A stretch of DNA of 49,570 nucleotides from Klebsiella pneumoniae (GTDB lineage Bacteria > Myxococcota_A > UBA796 > GCA-2862545). The position numbers and the translations under genes were made by a program. Positions 47,601 to 49,570 of the stretch are shown here, piece after piece. The stretch spans positions 1 to 49,570 of the forward strand of contig CAMASI010000023.1 in NCBI GenBank assembly GCA_945861065.1, in the 5' to 3' direction. Numbering within the stretch: position 1 is the stretch's first letter; each line of letters starts with the position of its first letter. Below the pieces are notes generated by a model. The model had not been told where the DNA came from and made no database searches. It saw only the letters and a list, made by a program, of their open reading frames with translations.

Positions 47601-48259
47601 CCGCCGCGAGCGTACAACGTTCCCGTACAAGTCAGCTCGTTCGCACGAAGTACGATTCCGCCGCCTGCCCCGCCGCCCGCAGCATCGTTGTTGTACAGCA
47701 GGCCTGCGTCGCCATCCGCCTTGATCGTGCCGAGGATGACCATCACGTCGGCCACCAAGGTGATGCCGCCGCCCCCCGCACCACCGAGGCCACCCGAGTC
47801 GCCGTCCGCATTCCCGGCGGCACCGCCGGCCGAACCCTTGTCCGCGATGTCCGGCGTCACGTCGGGAACGGCGGGCCCTCCACCGGCTCCGATTCCGGCG
47901 CAACCATCGAGTGAACCGCGTCCTCCGGGTCCGCCGTGACCGCCACCGCCTCCGCCGTCTGCACAACAAGCCCCACCGAGCCCGCCGCCAGGTCCTTCAC
48001 CATTGTTGTTGACGCGGCCTCGAAAACCAGCGCCCACCGCGGTGATCGACGAAGTGACGTCCACGGTGATTGTTGTCGCCGTGAGTTCGAGGGTGCCCGT
48101 ATTGGCGACGCCCGTGTAGTCGGGAACGACGAGCGTGCCGCCGTTAATGACTGTCACGTTGTCGTAGGTGTTGCTACCCCCCAACACGACGGTGGTCCCG
48201 TCTACGACAAGGTCGAGGCCCCACGCTGACACAGCACCTAGAAGCAGGAGGATGGGCAT
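41633..48259 (-). CDS. Giant secreted thrombospondin type 3 / dockerin / MopE-repeat protein
   Basis: A 2208-residue exported protein. A 12-residue signal peptide (MPILLLLGAVSA) precedes an N-terminal beta-helix-like region and a Gly-rich segment (about 75-230). Residues about 406-1800 are dozens of TSP type 3 repeats (pattern DxDxDGxxDxCDxCP), which chelate calcium and form a stiff rod. Two dockerin type I-like modules are embedded near residues 1365-1440 and 1562-1640. Residues about 1810-2150 are MopE-type metal-binding repeats (DCDDxxxxxxPGAxExxxGxDNDCDGxxDEG). The C-terminus (2173-2208) has CGCSGGA, a short hydrophobic run and RLRRK, resembling a MYXO-CTERM surface-sorting signal. The gene accounts for 13% of the window; long antisense frames opposite it are composition artefacts. 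It may be an extracellular adhesin or scaffold. Confidence 0.85.
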   Translation of the reverse strand: MPILLLLGAVSAWGLDLVVDGTTVVLGGSNTYDNVTVINGGTLVVPDYTGVANTGTLELTATTITVDVTSSITAVGAGFRGRVNNNGEGPGGGLGGACCADGGGGGGHGGPGGRGSLDGCAGIGAGGGPAVPDVTPDIADKGSAGGAAGNADGDSGGLGGAGGGGITLVADVMVILGTIKADGDAGLLYNNDAAGGGAGGGIVLRANELTCTGTLYARGGNGAVVDDAGGGGGGGIVIVHWDTSGAACPIVVTGGTASCGAVAGVGGSSTNGLDDYDGDGITDAGGDCDPVNPDVSPASDELCSGGVDEDCDVDIDCFDSDCVGSLECTEICDDGVDNDADGLIDCTDPDCFFDLFCVEDCDNGVDDDADARIDCIDDECWDETFCCDDDQDGFVDAGGSCAGTDCDDRLFHVGDNDADEVPNSCDNCVAVDNLDQADVDGDGAGDVCDVCPGFDDGDDVDGDGVPGGCDNCIEDSNPSQADVDADGNGDVCDLCPGIDDGVDDDGDGVPDGCDNCPGLANPAQLDTDLDGVGELCDSCPGFPDWADADSDAVPDACDGCPSDFDPYQEDADEDSVGDICDVCEGVDDTLDVDLDAFPDGCDNCPEIANPLQKDSDGDGVGNNCDQCPAFPDTDDIDADSVPDACDVCPDVADPDQFDDDGDGAGDACDLCPGGDDFVDDDLDLIPEECDNCPGLTNDDQLDVDGDGFGDLCDSCPDGDDAADADVDSVADACDNCPDLTNPSQSDDDSDGVGNICDVCEGGDDTVDIDVDGFADACDLCPDLPDDQTDSDFDGVGDACDRCVGEDDGDDADGDAVPDACDLCPEVADVAQADSDGDAVGDACDVCEGSEDGADADGDTVPDGCDLCVDEADPDQSDRDVDGWGDSCDVCPDIADVDQADGDGDGAGDGCDLCPDGDDRVDVDGDFTANDCDNCPLDSNEDQADSDGDGVGDSCDLCAFGADGLDADFDLVADSCDDCPVDFDPDQLDGDGDLVGDVCEVCVGFDDLDDTDADGVPEGCDSCPGVFDPDQEDDDGDGVGDACESCPDFPDAADADGDGVADGCDVCPDVADAAQIDADGDGAGDVCDACEGADDGEDADVDGFPDPCDLCPLVADDQADSDFDGAGDACDNCEGADDVVDFDADGVADGCDVCPDLFDDQTDGDGDAVGDACDVCPEGDDALDEDGDGVPNACDACVGELDDSDGDGVADACDLCPEFDDGVDEDDDGVADGCDGCPVDHDPDQADGDSDGSGDVCDLCPGGDDAQDPDGDGVPEACDLCPGQSDDQLDGDGDGVGDACDDCDGARDDGDTDGVADDCDNCPVHPNDQADGDADGQGDVCDSCPTLFDGGADVDVDGLGDACDGCPTLGCASACGDTDVDGDVDLADLSFLSSKLLTGLVVPTYCQSWAGDVDGDGVVEASDANVLLDILTGVGVSACRDFSADEDLDGAGDDCDQCPGGDDGVDVDGDGVPNECDLCSGGDDGFDGDADGTPDDCDLCEGFDDAFDADADGLPDGCDACAEGVSDGDGDGVSDACDVCPSVVDPSQSDLDGDGAGDLCDGCPSVGCATVCGDVDGDADVDITDATVLSTEVLAGVLVPAFCQARSADVDGDGDLTSNDLSVLSDHLVDGTSLFCRDSQSDLDADGVGDDCDACAGGDDRNNADGDGAPDDCDVCPGHEDADDADGDAVPDGCDACEGFDDALDLDGDGLPDACDSCDGDSADSDFDSVADDCDVCLGGDDLAESDGDGVPDDCDQCAGYDDLLDADVDSVPDDCDQCADADDLMDADGDFNPDACDPCPVTADEADLDGDGAFTCTDCDDLDAALNPFDVDLDGVSSCEGDCVDLLGTVYPGAEEVENGVDDDCDGVVDEGSSVADEDGDGISPAAGDCNDLDPAISPVATEFCNALDDDCDGIVDEGTECFDDDGDGYCEGPFCTDGTDPGDCHDADPAVNPSAVEDFTNGIDDDCDGVVDNGTPDADGDGWGDDVDCDPEDETVYTGAPELPDGIDNDCDGLVDEGTTAFDDDEDGFSEDAGDCDDTNPDVNPAALEVPNGRDDDCDGLIDEDTELSDDDGDGVSEADGDCDDGDASAHPGGEELADGVDNDCDGLVDEGADDADADGFTVAGGDCDDENGWINPGRTELCADLVDNNCDGLVDEGCEDTAGADALKDGVGTCGCSGGANLLWPMLGVFVRLRRKGTANGARLRG
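43345..43575 (-). other. Embedded dockerin type I-like module 2
   Basis: Within the giant protein, a GDVDGDADVDITDATVLS loop-helix and a second loop-helix DVDGDGDLTSNDLSVLSDHL form the paired calcium-binding segments of a dockerin. Flanking Cys (CATVCGD, FCQAR, FCRD) are additional. Dockerins bind cohesins in cellulosome-type assemblies; no cohesin was seen in the window. Confidence 0.65.
43945..44160 (-). other. Embedded dockerin type I-like module 1
   Basis: The paired loop-helix segments are DTDVDGDVDLADLSFLSS and DVDGDGVVEASDANVLLDIL, with the D-x-D-G-x-V-x-x-x-D spacing of dockerins and flanking CASACGD, YCQSW and ACRD cysteines. It is clearly related to module 2, so the pair arose by duplication inside the repeat rod. 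Confidence 0.65.
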
Positions 48260-48295
48260 GTGTGGCAGCCTACCACACTTTCACGCCACTCCGCC

Positions 48296-49216
48296 TCATT
48301 CGATGGTGGCGGACTGGTCGGCTCGTGCCACATAGGTCACGACGATTTCCGCATCGGCGCCCGGAAGCGCGCTGCCATCGAACACAATGGCGTTGGGTCC
48401 AGGGTCATACACCCATCCGTCGACCTCTGCGCCCTCGACGATCGTTCCTTCGACCGTCACCTCCAACGTGTCGGTGTTGGGCAACCGCGACAACATGAAA
48501 GTGTCGTACATGGCAGCGGTATCGAGGCCAACCCGGGCCATAAACTCAGTGAAATCCGACGCGCAGATGGACTCACTCCACCCTTCTTGTAAGGCGATGG
48601 CGTGAACGTACCGTCCACCGGCGTCCGCGGCCCCGCTCGGCGACGCGCACCCGGCGGGCAGGTCGCCGACGACCCCGTGGATTCGCAATTCCCCAGCACC
48701 CGCGAGCGTCTCCAGCGGCATCATGTAGTCGCTGACGTCTCCCGCCGAATGGTCATCCTCGTCACTCACGAACACGATTTCGAGCCGGGCGTCGGTCCGT
48801 CGAAAGTCACCGTTGCGGCCGTCGAGCGCGAACAAAGCTGCCTGCAGGCCCCGCTCGTCCCTGTCGCCCTCCACGCCGACCAACAAACTGTCCGCCACGA
48901 CCTGCCCCGCGTTGGCCTGCGCGCCGGTCACGTACGGGGCGACGAGGTTGCCGCCGTCATCCCCGTTCACCGACGTGCTCACCACGCCCAACCGCCAATC
49001 CGCCGTCGTTTCGCCCGCTGCGTTCACAAACGCCGAGATGGCAAGCGACAGCGCCGCTTGTTCCTCCGACATCGATGCGGAGTCATCCACCACGAACAAC
49101 ACATCCGACACGGTGTCACGACCGCCTTGGAAGAACCGATCCTCCGTCGTTCGTTGCGCCACGTCGTACTCGTTGCACGCCACCAAACCGAGGATCGGCG
49201 CGAGGAGCTTGCGCAT
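48296..49216 (-). CDS. vWA-domain lipoprotein
   Basis: A 306-residue lipoprotein with a 13-residue leader (MRKLLAPILGLVA) before Cys14. The vWA domain (about 38-220) opens VLFVVDDSASMSEEQ with MIDAS residues D44, S46 and S48, and contains LEIVFVSDEDDHS. The C-terminal module (about 235-306, DTFMLSRLPNTDTLEVTVEG to ADAEIVVTYV) matches that of the lipoprotein at 175-1653, so the two are paralogues; this one lacks the Ig-like domains. ATG 49216 is fixed by AAGGAGG upstream. It lies 36 bases upstream of the giant repeat protein on the same strand, so the two may be expressed together and may interact at the cell surface. Confidence 0.85.
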   Translation of the reverse strand: MRKLLAPILGLVACNEYDVAQRTTEDRFFQGGRDTVSDVLFVVDDSASMSEEQAALSLAISAFVNAAGETTADWRLGVVSTSVNGDDGGNLVAPYVTGAQANAGQVVADSLLVGVEGDRDERGLQAALFALDGRNGDFRRTDARLEIVFVSDEDDHSAGDVSDYMMPLETLAGAGELRIHGVVGDLPAGCASPSGAADAGGRYVHAIALQEGWSESICASDFTEFMARVGLDTAAMYDTFMLSRLPNTDTLEVTVEGTIVEGAEVDGWVYDPGPNAIVFDGSALPGADAEIVVTYVARADQSATIE

Positions 49217-49221
49217 CGGTC

Positions 49222-49228
49222 CCTCCTT
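49222..49228 (-). promoter_or_regulatory. Consensus ribosome binding site of the vWA lipoprotein
   Basis: AAGGAGG on the minus strand five bases before ATG 49216. It excludes the start at 49234. Confidence 0.8.
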
Positions 49229-49326
49229 CGTCACAGCCTACCCTACGCTAAATTGAGCGGGCACGCTACCGGCAAAGCCCTAAGGGGTGTGATCGCTACC
49301 CGTTGGGCTCCCGTTCTTGATGTGGG

Positions 49327-49344
49327 GCCAAGCCAACGCTTGGC
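49327..49344. other. Perfect seven-pair hairpin
   Basis: GCCAAGC (49327-49333) and GCTTGGC (49338-49344) form a perfect stem around a four-base loop, 77 bases beyond the transposase stop. The 204-base gap 49217-49420 holds no gene. The hairpin may mark the end region of the mobile element or act as a terminator, but no U-run follows on the minus strand. Confidence 0.45.
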
Positions 49345-49420
49345 TACGGTGGTTGGTTCGCGATCGTGGACCGCGAAGCGGCGCGCGCACAACGGCGCTG
49401 GCGCTGAGGCGCCGATTCGT

Positions 49421-49570
49421 TCACCATCCGTTGTGGCGGAGCATTCTGAGGGCGAGGATGTCGTCGACGGTTTCCGGATTCCACCAAGCGCCCGAGATCT
49501 TGAGCCGTTGTTGCACCACGTTCTTGTGGCCGCTCTCGATCTCGCTGCTCGCGGTGCTCCACCCCTGTGC
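49421..49570 (-). CDS. C-terminus of a transposase-like protein (partial)
   Basis: An open frame enters from the right edge on the minus strand and ends at TGA (49421-49423), giving 49 residues. The pattern TASSEIESGHKNVVQQRLK, then SGAWWNPETVDDILALRMLR and a closing NGW matches the C-termini of ISKra4-like transposases and related uncharacterised ones, which carry V/I-E-S-x-H, Q-x-R-x-K-x-x-G-x-x-W and ILALR-x-x-x-x-x-N blocks. The rest of the gene lies outside the window, so its integrity cannot be judged. Another minus-strand frame over the same bases is Arg/Gln-rich and rejected. Confidence 0.55.
   Translation of the reverse strand, partial: AQGWSTASSEIESGHKNVVQQRLKISGAWWNPETVDDILALRMLRHNGW

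Noticed and set aside
49344-49562. A 72-residue minus-strand frame at the right edge
   Set aside because: Arg/Gln-rich frame, out of phase with the transposase-like frame, which has a recognisable pattern.

Overview
The window is GC-rich, almost wholly coding bacterial DNA; no gap without a gene exceeds 300 bases. Genes sit in tightly packed runs whose starts and stops overlap (ATGA, GTGA, TGATG). The many secreted acidic repeat proteins (thrombospondin type 3, MopE-type and FG-GAP repeats), the Gly- and Asp-rich linkers, the vWA lipoproteins, and a C-terminal Cys-hydrophobic-Arg tail resembling MYXO-CTERM suggest a free-living member of the Myxococcota or a related former deltaproteobacterial lineage. 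This placement is inference. No tRNA, rRNA, CRISPR array or prophage was seen.

Layout. 1-2954 (+): C-terminus of a probable acyltransferase, a vWA lipoprotein and a Gly-rich propeller-like lipoprotein. 2982-8262 (+): leucyl aminopeptidase overlapping a fused [2Fe-2S]/molybdopterin hydroxylase and its FAD subunit, which carries the four extra cysteines typical of 4-hydroxybenzoyl-CoA reductase. 8289-10602: two uncharacterised minus-strand genes around a Cys-rich lipoprotein. 10664-18995 (+): pheS, pheT (no N-terminal tRNA-binding domain), a lipoprotein, dut, a double-domain M16 peptidase and an arylsulfotransferase. 18992-23699 (-): rbfA-truB-[TSP3 repeat protein]-rpsO-pnp, the classical translation/RNA-decay cluster without nusA-infB and with a secreted protein gene inserted. 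23769-34345 (+): a long run made of a 48-residue membrane protein, a DUF547 lipoprotein, a pseudokinase, a sulfatase lipoprotein, lipA, a 2-oxoacid dehydrogenase set (E1beta, E2, E1alpha, E3), an SDR and trxB. 34335-36848 (-): a sigma-70 family factor with a 600-residue N-terminal extension. 36915-41567 (+): AidB-like acyl-CoA dehydrogenase, neutral-ceramidase-like lipoprotein and FG-GAP lipoprotein. 41633-49570 (-): a 2208-residue secreted calcium-binding repeat protein with two embedded dockerin-like modules, a vWA lipoprotein paralogous to the one at the left end, and the 3' end of a transposase gene.

The main points of interest are: (i) a 2-oxoacid dehydrogenase operon whose lipoyl, E2 and E3 parts look intact while both E1 subunits have lost the residues that bind or activate thiamine diphosphate; (ii) a sigma factor with a very large unrecognised N-terminal region; (iii) a pseudokinase translationally coupled to surface lipoproteins; (iv) an unusual fused hydroxybenzoyl-CoA-reductase-like enzyme; and (v) a genome-wide habit of extremely short lipoprotein leaders (as few as six residues before the lipobox cysteine).
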